The notes beneath the pieces were generated by a model that was not told the origin of the DNA, searched no databases, and saw only the letters and a list, made by a program, of their open reading frames with translations. The translations under genes and the position numbers were made by a program. From the NCBI GenBank assembly GCA_025351355.1, contig JANXWC010000148.1, positions 1 through 64,000 on the forward strand: a stretch of DNA of 64,000 bases, read 5' to 3'. Of this stretch, positions 16,890-24,868 are shown piece by piece (position 1 is the stretch's first letter; the number at the start of each line of letters is the position of its first letter). The DNA is from Hyphomicrobiaceae bacterium (GTDB taxonomy: Bacteria; Pseudomonadota; Alphaproteobacteria; Rhizobiales; Hyphomicrobiaceae).

Positions 16890-17780
16890 TTATTCGATAT
16901 TCTGCACTTGTTCGCGCATTTGATCGATTACCGCCTTCAGTTCAAGCCCCGCGCGCGTGATCTGTGGATCGTTGGCCTTCGAGCACAAAGTGTTGGCCTC
17001 GCGATTGAACTCCTGCGTCAGGAAGTCAAATTTGCGGCCGACCGGCTCCGCGGCCGCCAGCAGGTCCCGTGCCGCAGCGAGATGCGCCGTCAATCGCTTC
17101 AATTCTTCTTCTACGTCCATGCGCGTGACCAAAAGTGCCGCCTCTTGATGCAGGCGAGCGGGATCGAGCGCGTTACCCGAAGCCGCCAGCAGCTTATCGA
17201 CTTGCTCTTTGAGGCGCGCTGAAACGGCCGTGACACTGCGTGCAGGCGACGCCGCAACTTGGCCAACTCCATGTTCGACGAGCACCAATTGTTCCATGAT
17301 CACCTCGGCCAACCGTTGGCCTTCGGCCCGACGTGACGCCTCTACACCGTCAAGCGCCGTCTCCAAACTGGCCACCATAGCCGCCAATCGCCGTGCCGCT
17401 GCCGCCTCGTCCTCGATCTGCTCAACAGTGTCGATCAAGCCTCGGTACGCCAGCAGCGATTCCGCCGACGGCGCCGGCCCGCCGACGCGCGCACGCAGCA
17501 CTTCGACGGCCTGCAGCAGATCGTTGAGCACGCCTTCGTTCAGTTTCAGGCTGACACCGCTGCCATCCTGCCGCGTGGTCAGCGTGGCATTGATACTGCC
17601 GCGATTGAACCGCCGACCGATCGCTTCGCGAATTTTGGGCTCCAGCGCTTCTGTGCCGGGCGGCAAGCGCAGGCGCATATCCAGTCCGCGCCCGTTCACC
17701 GTGCGGATTTCCCAGACCCAGGCGTAAGTCCCCAAACTGCCGTCACTACGGCCAAATCCAGTCATACTGTTGAGCGGCAT
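16890..17780 (-). CDS. yicC: YicC-family endoribonuclease
   Basis: The 296 residues match YicC end to end: the N-terminal SMTGFGR and WEIRTVNGRGLDMRLRLP blocks and the C-terminal GRKFDFLTQEFNREANTLCSKAND block, followed by the ending LELKAVIDQMREQVQNIE. YicC proteins are reported as RNases that affect small-RNA stability. The gene lies upstream of gmk in the same direction and is divergent from the PRMT-like methyltransferase gene. Confidence 0.95.
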   Translation of the reverse strand: MPLNSMTGFGRSDGSLGTYAWVWEIRTVNGRGLDMRLRLPPGTEALEPKIREAIGRRFNRGSINATLTTRQDGSGVSLKLNEGVLNDLLQAVEVLRARVGGPAPSAESLLAYRGLIDTVEQIEDEAAAARRLAAMVASLETALDGVEASRRAEGQRLAEVIMEQLVLVEHGVGQVAASPARSVTAVSARLKEQVDKLLAASGNALDPARLHQEAALLVTRMDVEEELKRLTAHLAAARDLLAAAEPVGRKFDFLTQEFNREANTLCSKANDPQITRAGLELKAVIDQMREQVQNIE

Positions 17781-17952
17781 TGGACACCATTTCGTGGGCA
17801 GAGGATCGAATCAAACCCATATCTGCCGGATGCGCGTCCAACAAGTCCGGCTTTCTGCCGCCGGCAACCAACGGCACGATCAACCCTTGTCCGTGGTTCG
17901 GCCCCCCGCTAACGCTTCATCGAACAGTCCGCATCCAATCTCCGGAATCCTC

Positions 17953-18891
17953 ATGCGCATCGAATATCATCGTACCCTGTTGTCCGACCGGGTGCGCAAT
18001 CAGGCTTTTCATGATGCCTTGCAACGGGTGATCGTGCCGGGGAAGACCAAGGTCGTCGACATCGGCTGCGGTACCGGCTTTTTGGGTTTCTTGGCCGCCA
18101 AACTCGGCGCCAAGCGCGTCGTGCTCATCGAAACCGCTGAAATCTCTTCCCTGGCCAAGCGCCTGATGAAAGCCAATGGCTTCCGCAATATCGAAGTGGT
18201 GCCGGCGCATTCGACCGAACTGGAGCCACCCGAGCGTTTCGATGTGGCGGTATCCGAGACGCTCGGCAATTACGCCTTCGAGGAGAACCTCATCGAAACC
18301 CTCGGCGACGCGCGTGACCGCTACCTCGAACCGGGCGGTGTGCTAATCCCCGGCAAAGTGCGTCAGTATCTCTGCCCGGTCATCAACCCTGCTCTGCACA
18401 AGCATCTCGCCGCCTGGGACGACGTCGGTTACGGCCTCAACTTCGACGCCGCCAAGGAGATGGGCCTCAACAATATTTATGTACGCTGGCTCACGCCAAC
18501 TGATCTGTTGGATGAAGGCCGCGCCGTGCAGCAATGGGATGCCGTCGATCTCGCTAAGCCGACCAAAACCACGCGCACCGGGCAGGCCGCCTGGGAGCCC
18601 AAGGCCAAGACCCACATTTCCGGCCTCGCCATCTGGTGGGCCGCCGACCTCATCGAGGGCATCACGTTGGGCACCGGGCCCACCGATCCCCGCACGCATT
18701 GGGAGCAACTGTATCTGCCAGCGGCCGAGCCCTTCGATGTCGTCCGCGGTGAAACGCTGACCGCCCGCCTGCGCTCCACCACGTCATACGGCGAAGGCAC
18801 CAATGTCACCTGGACGCTGACGGTGTCCGACACCAAGGGTCGCGAACGCTTGAAGCAGACGATGGATTTGAAAAAGGGATTTTTGCCGTAG
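17953..18891 (+). CDS. PRMT-like class I SAM-dependent methyltransferase
   Basis: 312 residues from ATG 17953; the open frame extends to 17770 but the extra part is not protein-like. Motif I VVDIGCGTGFLGFLAAKLGAKRV and the acidic IETAE bind SAM. SETLGNYAFEENLIE looks like the two-glutamate loop of protein arginine methyltransferases, and THWEQLYLP matches the THW loop. A C-terminal beta-rich half completes the PRMT layout. The substrate is unknown: an arginine in a protein is the natural guess, but bacterial members are little studied. It stands alone between yicC and vapBC. Confidence 0.78.
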   Translation: MRIEYHRTLLSDRVRNQAFHDALQRVIVPGKTKVVDIGCGTGFLGFLAAKLGAKRVVLIETAEISSLAKRLMKANGFRNIEVVPAHSTELEPPERFDVAVSETLGNYAFEENLIETLGDARDRYLEPGGVLIPGKVRQYLCPVINPALHKHLAAWDDVGYGLNFDAAKEMGLNNIYVRWLTPTDLLDEGRAVQQWDAVDLAKPTKTTRTGQAAWEPKAKTHISGLAIWWAADLIEGITLGTGPTDPRTHWEQLYLPAAEPFDVVRGETLTARLRSTTSYGEGTNVTWTLTVSDTKGRERLKQTMDLKKGFLP

Positions 18892-18939
18892 ACGCGGGGG
18901 TGCCGGGCTTGACGGTGCTTAAAACAGGCGGCCGGATTT

Positions 18940-18957
18940 GGTATATACCATTGGTAT
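18940..18957. promoter_or_regulatory. probable VapBC operator: GGTATATACC palindrome plus half site
   Basis: A perfect 10-bp palindrome, GGTATATACC (18940-18949), is followed by TTGGTATC, repeating the GGTAT half site. It lies 30 bases upstream of the vapB start codon, where VapB antitoxins usually bind to repress their own operon. The AT-rich palindrome could also overlap a -10 element. Binding is inferred from position and symmetry only. Confidence 0.5.
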
Positions 18958-18979
18958 CTATCAAAATGGAGGCCATGCC

Positions 18980-19243
18980 ATGGCCAGTGGTATCGCCAAG
19001 ATCTTCAAGCACGGTCGCAGCCAAGCCGTCAGATTGCCGAAGGAGTTCCGACTTCCCGGCACGGAGGTCCGCGTCAACCGCGTCGGCAACGGCGTGCTGT
19101 TGGAGCCCGTCGAATTCGACGCCGACGAGTGGCTCAAAGAGTTGGATCGCCTTCGTGCGACGGCCGGTGGATCGTTTTTGCCTGACGGCCGGCCGAAGCA
19201 GCCGCCCATGCCGCCTGTCAACGACGTCGATTTCGACGAATGA
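18980..19243 (+). CDS. vapB: VapB-type antitoxin (AbrB/SpoVT fold)
   Basis: The 87 residues open with a swapped-hairpin AbrB-type DNA-binding domain (AKIFKHGRSQAVRLPKEFRLPGTEVRV), followed by a Pro/Asp-rich tail that would wrap the toxin. GGAGG at 18968-18972 fixes ATG 18980. The stop codon overlaps the start of the toxin gene in ATGA, so translation is coupled. Both promoter repression and toxin neutralisation are expected. Confidence 0.92.
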   Translation: MASGIAKIFKHGRSQAVRLPKEFRLPGTEVRVNRVGNGVLLEPVEFDADEWLKELDRLRATAGGSFLPDGRPKQPPMPPVNDVDFDE

Positions 19244-19650
19244 TCCTGCTGGATACGAACGCAGTGATTCCGATCATCAACGATCGCCCGCTCGCGGTCC
19301 GCATCGTATTCGAGCGGCACCTTGCCGACATCAGGCCGATCGCCGTCAGCTCCATCGTCATCTACGAACTCCGCTATGGCATCGCCAAGAGCAAGTTTCG
19401 GACCCAAAACGAATCGTTACTACGTGCCTTCATCGAAGGGCCGGTAACGTTGCTGCCGCTTGATGATGAGGACGCGTCAACCGCAGGAATGTTACGCGCG
19501 TCACTCGAAAACGCCGGCACAACCATCGGTCCCTATGACCTGCTCATCGCCGGCCAGGCGCTGCGCCACAATGCCACCCTCGTGTCAGCCAACACCCGCG
19601 AGCTCAAGCGCATGAAGGGCCTGCGTATCGAAGATTGGACTAAAGGCTGA
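19240..19650 (+). CDS. vapC: VapC-type PIN-domain ribonuclease toxin
   Basis: The 136 residues match the PIN nuclease fold: Asp5 in MILLDTNAVI, Glu43 in IYELRYG and Asp100 in GPYDLLIAGQA, with VSANTREL near the end. All expected acidic metal ligands are visible, so the toxin should be active as an endoribonuclease of unknown RNA target. The start overlaps vapB by 4 bases. Confidence 0.93.
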   Translation: MILLDTNAVIPIINDRPLAVRIVFERHLADIRPIAVSSIVIYELRYGIAKSKFRTQNESLLRAFIEGPVTLLPLDDEDASTAGMLRASLENAGTTIGPYDLLIAGQALRHNATLVSANTRELKRMKGLRIEDWTKG

Positions 19651-19699
19651 ACGACGGGTCTGTTGTGATGCTGGATTGGGATGTCATAGCCCACCCACT

Positions 19700-20518
19700 T
19701 CAATTATCAAACTGCCGCCGCTCGATGTTGCGCTCGACCACGCCGCAGTCGTAGCCCTCTACGTCGGGGCGGCTTTGCTGTTGCACGCGGATAAATCCGT
19801 GCGTCGGCGCTGCTGCGATCTCCATCAGCAATTTCTGCCGCGTCGCGGTTGCAAAACCTTCTGGCGCGGTGATCGGGATCATGAACGAACCGGGACCGCC
19901 GACCACGCACTTGCCGTAGTAAAGGTCGAGATCCGGCGCATCCCACGGCGACCAGGACAGCGTCGGCTTGACGAGGATCGGTAGTCCATTGATGACGATC
20001 CCCGCCGCCAGCACTTGCTCACGCGCTCGCGCCATCAGTGGTCCGGAATTATTAACCCCGTCCCCGGACACGTCGATGACGTTGCGATTGGCGCGAAACT
20101 CCGTCTCGTTGAGCAGGTTCTGCCCAAAAATCAATGCGCTTGAAATCGATGTGCGCATTCGCCGGGTATAAGGCTGGCTCGCCAACTTTTCCGCAAATGC
20201 CGTGGCCCTGGCTTCGCTATCGATGATCTGCCAGGGCATCAGCACGTTCTGTACCTGCGGACCTGCCCACTCGAAATAGGTGACCGCGATCCGCCCGCGT
20301 TGGCCTGCGCGAATGGCGTTGACGATATTGGGATCGCGGAATGCGCCGACGTATCCATCGCGCTGCAGCTTCTGCTCGTCCGGGTCCATCGACATGGAAA
20401 TGTCGACCGCAATTACCAACTTGAGATCGACATCGACTTGCGCGCTGCCGGGTGCAGCGCCAAAAAAAAGAACTGCAACTGCGAAGAAGTGGACACAAAT
20501 GCGAGGTGATATGCCCAT
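19700..20518 (-). CDS. exported DUF1194 protein, von Willebrand factor A-like
   Basis: 272 residues starting at ATG 20518 with a signal peptide (ICVHFFAVAVLFFGAAPGSAQ). The mature part begins with a MIDAS-like metal site, LKLVIAVDISMSMDPDEQ, and continues with VTYFEW, RTSISSALIFGQNLL and VIDVSGDGVNNSGPL, the DUF1194 pattern. It should bind a divalent metal and a protein partner in the periplasm. Its partner and role are unknown. It is convergent with vapC and divergent from the NnrU-like gene. Confidence 0.85.
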   Translation of the reverse strand: MGISPRICVHFFAVAVLFFGAAPGSAQVDVDLKLVIAVDISMSMDPDEQKLQRDGYVGAFRDPNIVNAIRAGQRGRIAVTYFEWAGPQVQNVLMPWQIIDSEARATAFAEKLASQPYTRRMRTSISSALIFGQNLLNETEFRANRNVIDVSGDGVNNSGPLMARAREQVLAAGIVINGLPILVKPTLSWSPWDAPDLDLYYGKCVVGGPGSFMIPITAPEGFATATRQKLLMEIAAAPTHGFIRVQQQSRPDVEGYDCGVVERNIERRQFDN

Positions 20519-20773
20519 GGTCTCGACGCCGCCTCCAAACTGGAGACAAGAGTGCACACGACAATTCTGCTGCACGCAAGCGGCAGGTCGATCACGAAAG
20601 CGCGCGTGGCGTCATCGCATCCACCGCAACTTCTGCCACCCTCAGGCTGATTTCGGGACGACGCCAGCAGCGGACTCTTACAAGCATTTCTTAAAAGCAT
20701 TCATTGCCGAAAGTCACGACGCGCCTCATCATGGCGGACTTGGCAACTCAACTGCGTCGCGGAGATTCGACAG

Positions 20774-21370
20774 ATGCCACTGCTGATAGCCGGAATTGTC
20801 CTCTTCATGGCGCTGCATCTTGTGCCAGCAGCCCCCAACGTGCGCGCCGACTTGCGCGGCAAGATGGGTACCAGTGCCTATCTGCTGGTATTTTCCATTG
20901 TCTCACTGGTGTCGCTGATCATGATCGTCTGGGGATATGGCGATGCACATGGACGCAATGTCGGCAATGTGCAGCTATGGTATCCCCCAGCGTTCATGAA
21001 GCACGTCACGATGGCGCTGATGTTGCCGGCCTTCATTCTGTTGGCCGCCGCTTACATCCCCTCCCGCATTCGCACAACCGCAAAACATCCCATGCTCGCT
21101 GCCATCAAGATCTGGGCCTTCGCCCATTTATTGGTCCGCGGCGATCTCGCCAGCCTGCTGCTATTTGGCAGCTTTCTCGCCTTCGGCGTGCTCGACCGCA
21201 TCTCCGTGAAAAAGCGAGGCGCAATGGGGCCCCTCGGCACTGCAAAAGGTGGCCTGCGTGGCGATATCTTGGCAGTGGTGGTCGGCTCTGCTGCTTATTT
21301 GTTGATGCTTTTGTGGGGGCACGCGGCGCTGATTGGCGTGCCATTGTTAAACTTTAAGTTCGCGCCATAG
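20774..21370 (+). CDS. NnrU-like integral membrane protein
   Basis: 198 residues with about five to six hydrophobic helices. LVPAAPNVRADLRGKMG near the start, HPMLAAIKIWAFAHLLVRGD in the middle and KGGLRGDILAVVVG resemble NnrU proteins, which in some denitrifiers sit by nitrite/nitric-oxide reductase genes. No nitrogen-oxide genes are nearby here, so a role in denitrification is not supported by context. A relation to zeta-carotene isomerase-like membrane proteins is another possibility. Confidence 0.82.
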   Translation: MPLLIAGIVLFMALHLVPAAPNVRADLRGKMGTSAYLLVFSIVSLVSLIMIVWGYGDAHGRNVGNVQLWYPPAFMKHVTMALMLPAFILLAAAYIPSRIRTTAKHPMLAAIKIWAFAHLLVRGDLASLLLFGSFLAFGVLDRISVKKRGAMGPLGTAKGGLRGDILAVVVGSAAYLLMLLWGHAALIGVPLLNFKFAP

Positions 21371-21378
21371 CTTCAGAC

Positions 21379-21388
21379 ACACATATGT
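21379..21388. promoter_or_regulatory. CACATATGTG palindrome upstream of the YfgM-bamB pair
   Basis: A perfect 10-bp palindrome lies just after the NnrU-like gene and about 170 bases before the TPR gene, with TTGACG shortly downstream. No convincing -10 box could be matched. It may be a regulator site, but its function is only suggested by symmetry and position. Confidence 0.25.
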
Positions 21389-21558
21389 GACAAAATTGAC
21401 GCAACAAGGCGGGCAGACTGAAGCGCCGCAGGTCACGTCTTCGGATCAATTGCTATCATGTTCCCGGTTGGAACGCCGACCGTTCTCAGGCTAAGAAGGC
21501 GCTCGACTTCACCGATCGTCTTGATGATGCGGGTTCAGCCTCGCGTCACCTCATTTGG

Positions 21559-22380
21559 ATGTCCGCTGCAATGAACCCGACCGACCCAAAGCTGCCTAAA
21601 GCCGGCGCCCCACCACCAATCAAGCGTGCAGGCGCGCCCGCAACCCCAGCCAATGAGGCATTCGACAAAGAAGTCGACGAGGAACTGCAACGCGAATGGA
21701 TCAACCAGATCTGGGAGCAATACAGCGGCTATATTCTGGCCGCAGCGGTGGCCATCGTGCTTGGCGTCGGCGCCTATAAGCTGATCGAAGGGCGTCGCAT
21801 TGCCGCCGCCGAGGCCCAGGGCGCGCAGTACGTAGCCGGGATCAAGCTGCTGACCGAGGGTAAGATCGCAGAAGGCTCGCAGGCGCTTGCGGCCATCGGC
21901 AAAAGTAGTAGCGGCTTCGGTCCCGTCGCCCGGCTGCGGCTCGCCGCCGCGGACGCCGCCAGCGGAAAAACGGCTGACGCCGTTGCCAAATATGATGCTT
22001 TTTCACGTGAACGCGGCGTCGACCCTGTTCTGGCCGATTTTGCGCGCCTGCAAACCGCCATGTTGACGCTCGATACAGCACCGCTGGACGACCTGCGGGG
22101 TAAGCTCACATCGCTAATTATCGACACCAACCCCTGGCGCCACAATGCGCGGGAGATCTTGGGACTGGCAGCTTTGAAGGCAGGAAAGACGGACGAAGCC
22201 AAGGCACAATTCGAAAAGTTGCTGGGTGATCAGACAGTACCTGCGGGGATGGCAGAGCGGGCCCGAATCGTGATGGGGTCTATTGTAACAAGTGAATTAG
22301 CCTCGAAAGGGCTTAATGCACCCGCTCCGACTTCACCTCCTGCACCTGTCGTGCCGGCACCAGCGGTAAAGAAGAAGTGA
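21559..22380 (+). CDS. YfgM-like tetratricopeptide membrane protein
   Basis: 273 residues. A Pro/Ala-rich cytoplasmic head and the acidic EAFDKEVDEELQREW precede one membrane helix (YILAAAVAIVLGVGAYKLI). The periplasmic part is built of helical repeats with TPR-like spacing (AARLRLAADAASGKTADAVAKYD, LAALKAGKTDEAKAQFEKLL). The C-terminus is Pro/Ala-rich. YfgM proteins assist folding at the SecYEG translocon. It sits directly upstream of bamB, the usual order in alphaproteobacteria, with a 69-base gap. Confidence 0.85.
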   Translation: MSAAMNPTDPKLPKAGAPPPIKRAGAPATPANEAFDKEVDEELQREWINQIWEQYSGYILAAAVAIVLGVGAYKLIEGRRIAAAEAQGAQYVAGIKLLTEGKIAEGSQALAAIGKSSSGFGPVARLRLAAADAASGKTADAVAKYDAFSRERGVDPVLADFARLQTAMLTLDTAPLDDLRGKLTSLIIDTNPWRHNAREILGLAALKAGKTDEAKAQFEKLLGDQTVPAGMAERARIVMGSIVTSELASKGLNAPAPTSPPAPVVPAPAVKKK

Positions 22381-22449
22381 GCGGGCCTAGTCAATTGGGG
22401 GTTTCTGACAGACATGCGGATCGATGACGAACGGCGTGGGGAAACTTCG

Positions 22450-23817
22450 ATGACATTTCCAGTTGTCAGTCTCGCCGCTATCGGCGTGCGCCGGTCGATC
22501 GGTTCTGTCGTCAGTCTCACAGTGCTTTTGTTTACACTCGGCGGTTGCTCAGAAAGCCTGCCGAGTCTGCCGAAATTGACCGATCTTAACCCGTTTGCCG
22601 AAAAGCAGCAGCCCATTCCAGGGAAGCGCATCCCGATTACGAGCGACGCGACCACTGCCGGTATTGACCTGGCGCCTGCCGATCGGCCGATGGCCATCGC
22701 CGCTTTCACAGGCAACGAATCGTGGATGCAGCCCGGCGGCACCGCCAACAATTCGCCGGGCCATCTGGCTCTTGGCGCCGCGGTCAAGATTATTTGGACG
22801 GCCGACGCGGGCAGCGGCTCCAGCAAATATGGCAAGTTGAGTGCGAGCCCGATTGCTTTTGGCGGCCGCGTCTATGCGCTCGACGCCGCCGGTCTCGTGA
22901 CGGCTTTCTCGGTTTCCGGCGGCAGCCAGGCTTGGCGCGTATCGGTCAAACCGGATGACGAAAAGATTGCCGAAAAGGGTTACGGCGGAGGCCTATCTTC
23001 CGACGGCCAAAAGATTTTCGTGGCCACCGGTTACGGCAACGTCGTCGCACTGGATCCAGGCACGGGCAAAAAGGTTTGGGAGCGTAACATCGGTGTCCCC
23101 ATGCGCACGTCGCCAACCGCCGCAGACGGCCGCGTGCTCGTTGTGACGATCGAAGGTGAACTCGTCTGCCTGTCCGCCGACGACGGCTCGGAAAACTGGC
23201 GCTACCGAGGGATAGGCGAGAAGGCGAGCATCGTTTCCAACGCCAGCCCCGCGATCGAAGGAACAATCGCCGTCGCACCGTTCACTTCGGGCGAGGTGGT
23301 GGCCGTCAATCTGCAAACCGGCGCCTCCGTTTGGTCGCAAAATCTCACCCAGTCGCGGAGCACGTCGTCATTGGCGTCAATGACGGACGCGGCACGCCCG
23401 GTCATCGATAACGGCACTGTGTTCGCTGTCGGTCACGCCGGACGCATGATCGCCGCCAGCCTGCGCGGCGATCGCTTGTGGTCGATCCAGGTGCCAGGCA
23501 TTCAGCAACCGATGGTCTCCGGCGACAGCGTCTTTGTCGTCGATACGGCGGGTCAACTGATGGCCATCACGCGCAAGGATGGCAAGATCCAGTGGAACAC
23601 GAAGTTGGCCGGCAGTAACGTCTGGTCGGGCCCGGTGCTGGCCGGCGGCAAATTGTGGCTGACGTCGTCGAAGGGGCAACTCGTCAGCGTCGAGGCAACC
23701 ACCGGCAAGATCGCAGCGACCGTCAATCTTGGGCAACCAACCTATATTGCGCCGATTGTCGCCGGCAGCCGCATGTTCGTGCTGACGGATAATGCCAAGC
23801 TCATCGCGCTCAACTGA
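22450..23817 (+). CDS. bamB: outer-membrane assembly lipoprotein BamB (PQQ-repeat propeller)
   Basis: 455 residues. The lipobox LGGC marks a lipoprotein. At least seven beta-propeller blades with the pattern GxVxAxxxxTGxxxW follow (GNVVALDPGTGKKVWER, GELVCLSADDGSENWRY, GQLMAITRKDGKIQWNT). BamB supports BamA in inserting outer-membrane proteins, including autotransporters. ATG 22450 follows GGGGA at 22439-22443; ATG 22414 is also open. The der GTPase gene, which often follows in this group, is absent here. Confidence 0.9.
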   Translation: MTFPVVSLAAIGVRRSIGSVVSLTVLLFTLGGCSESLPSLPKLTDLNPFAEKQQPIPGKRIPITSDATTAGIDLAPADRPMAIAAFTGNESWMQPGGTANNSPGHLALGAAVKIIWTADAGSGSSKYGKLSASPIAFGGRVYALDAAGLVTAFSVSGGSQAWRVSVKPDDEKIAEKGYGGGLSSDGQKIFVATGYGNVVALDPGTGKKVWERNIGVPMRTSPTAADGRVLVVTIEGELVCLSADDGSENWRYRGIGEKASIVSNASPAIEGTIAVAPFTSGEVVAVNLQTGASVWSQNLTQSRSTSSLASMTDAARPVIDNGTVFAVGHAGRMIAASLRGDRLWSIQVPGIQQPMVSGDSVFVVDTAGQLMAITRKDGKIQWNTKLAGSNVWSGPVLAGGKLWLTSSKGQLVSVEATTGKIAATVNLGQPTYIAPIVAGSRMFVLTDNAKLIALN

Positions 23818-23822
23818 TACCG

Positions 23823-24818
23823 TCAGGGATCGACGAACAACACTTGCACGTCATCTTCGGGTATCACATCAGCTTCACGCGTCTCGCGGCTACCAGCCGC
23901 CGACGACGAAACCAAGCCAACGCGACACGTATACGCCGCTTGTTTCGGCGCCGTTTCGATAGCCACACGGTAGTCTGCAACGCTTCCGCGCGCATTCGCT
24001 CCGGCACTGGCAAGATAGTGCGTCCATTTCAAACGAGCAGCGTCAGCGCCGCCGCGTCTGGACAAATCAGCGGCCACGTCTGCGGGAAGACAATAGCGTG
24101 GCTGCAGGTTCGCAACCAAATCCCGCGTCGCGACACTTCCGCCTGCGATGGGGCTATAGGAAATAGCGATCTTCCGCGTCTGTCCGGCCGCGAATTGCTG
24201 CTGCCAGAACAACGTCGTCTTAAGTGTCCAAAGCGGTTCGTATTGGCCATCCGTGATACGAATTGCACTGCGCGCCAGCAGATCAGCCTTGGCGACCTCC
24301 GGCAACGCAGCCAGTCGAGCCCCGATATCGGGATGCAAAGGATAGAGCGGCAACGCAAGTTCGCGAAGGACGCGGGAGATATCGACCAACCCCAGCGAAA
24401 GGGCCCGACTATCAACGTAGATTTCGGCCGGCTGCTCGTCGACGAGCGCTGCAAAACCTACAAAATTCATCGGGTTTTTTGCGTCATAGGCGGGATTGTC
24501 GATCGTAGCGCCATCGAGCGCCAACAAGTCAATGTCGGGCAGCGCAAATGCCATCAGTGCCGTACGTGTCTCGGGTTCGGCATTCTGCAATGTGTAAGTA
24601 ACGCGGATGCGGTGCGAAGCGATTGCGATGTCTTCCTGCCGAGTGATCAGGGTCTGTTGCCCAGCATAGGTCAGCCCCCCTGCGGCGATTTCCGTTGTGG
24701 GTTCGCCGGCGAGTGTCGCGCCAAAACCAAGCAAGCACAGCGCCAAAGTCAAAGCCAAAGTACCACATGCTCGATGATTGCCTGAACGCGCGGATTGCAT
24801 GCCGGTATCCTCATCCAT
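23823..24818 (-). CDS. exported DUF4424-family protein
   Basis: 331 residues with a signal peptide (CGTLALTLALCLLGFGATLAGEP). The mature region has AGGLTYAGQQTLITRQEDIAIASHRIRVTYTL and repeated beta-rich segments typical of DUF4424 proteins, with YCLPADVA and YTCRVG supplying two cysteines that may pair. The function is unknown. The gene follows the carboxyltransferase on the same strand with a 50-base gap and is convergent with bamB. ATG 24800 is an equally possible start. Confidence 0.8.
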   Translation of the reverse strand: MDEDTGMQSARSGNHRACGTLALTLALCLLGFGATLAGEPTTEIAAGGLTYAGQQTLITRQEDIAIASHRIRVTYTLQNAEPETRTALMAFALPDIDLLALDGATIDNPAYDAKNPMNFVGFAALVDEQPAEIYVDSRALSLGLVDISRVLRELALPLYPLHPDIGARLAALPEVAKADLLARSAIRITDGQYEPLWTLKTTLFWQQQFAAGQTRKIAISYSPIAGGSVATRDLVANLQPRYCLPADVAADLSRRGGADAARLKWTHYLASAGANARGSVADYRVAIETAPKQAAYTCRVGLVSSSAAGSRETREADVIPEDDVQVLFVDP

Positions 24819-24868
24819 CCAGCTCGCAAAGCACGTCGTCTGCGCGACCTGCCGCTCGCTGCCGCGCG

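Noticed and set aside
20704-21357. Plus-strand open frame of 217 codons overlapping the NnrU-like gene
   Set aside because: It is an out-of-frame shadow: the other frame encodes a continuous membrane protein with family motifs, while this one is Arg/His/Cys-rich without pattern.
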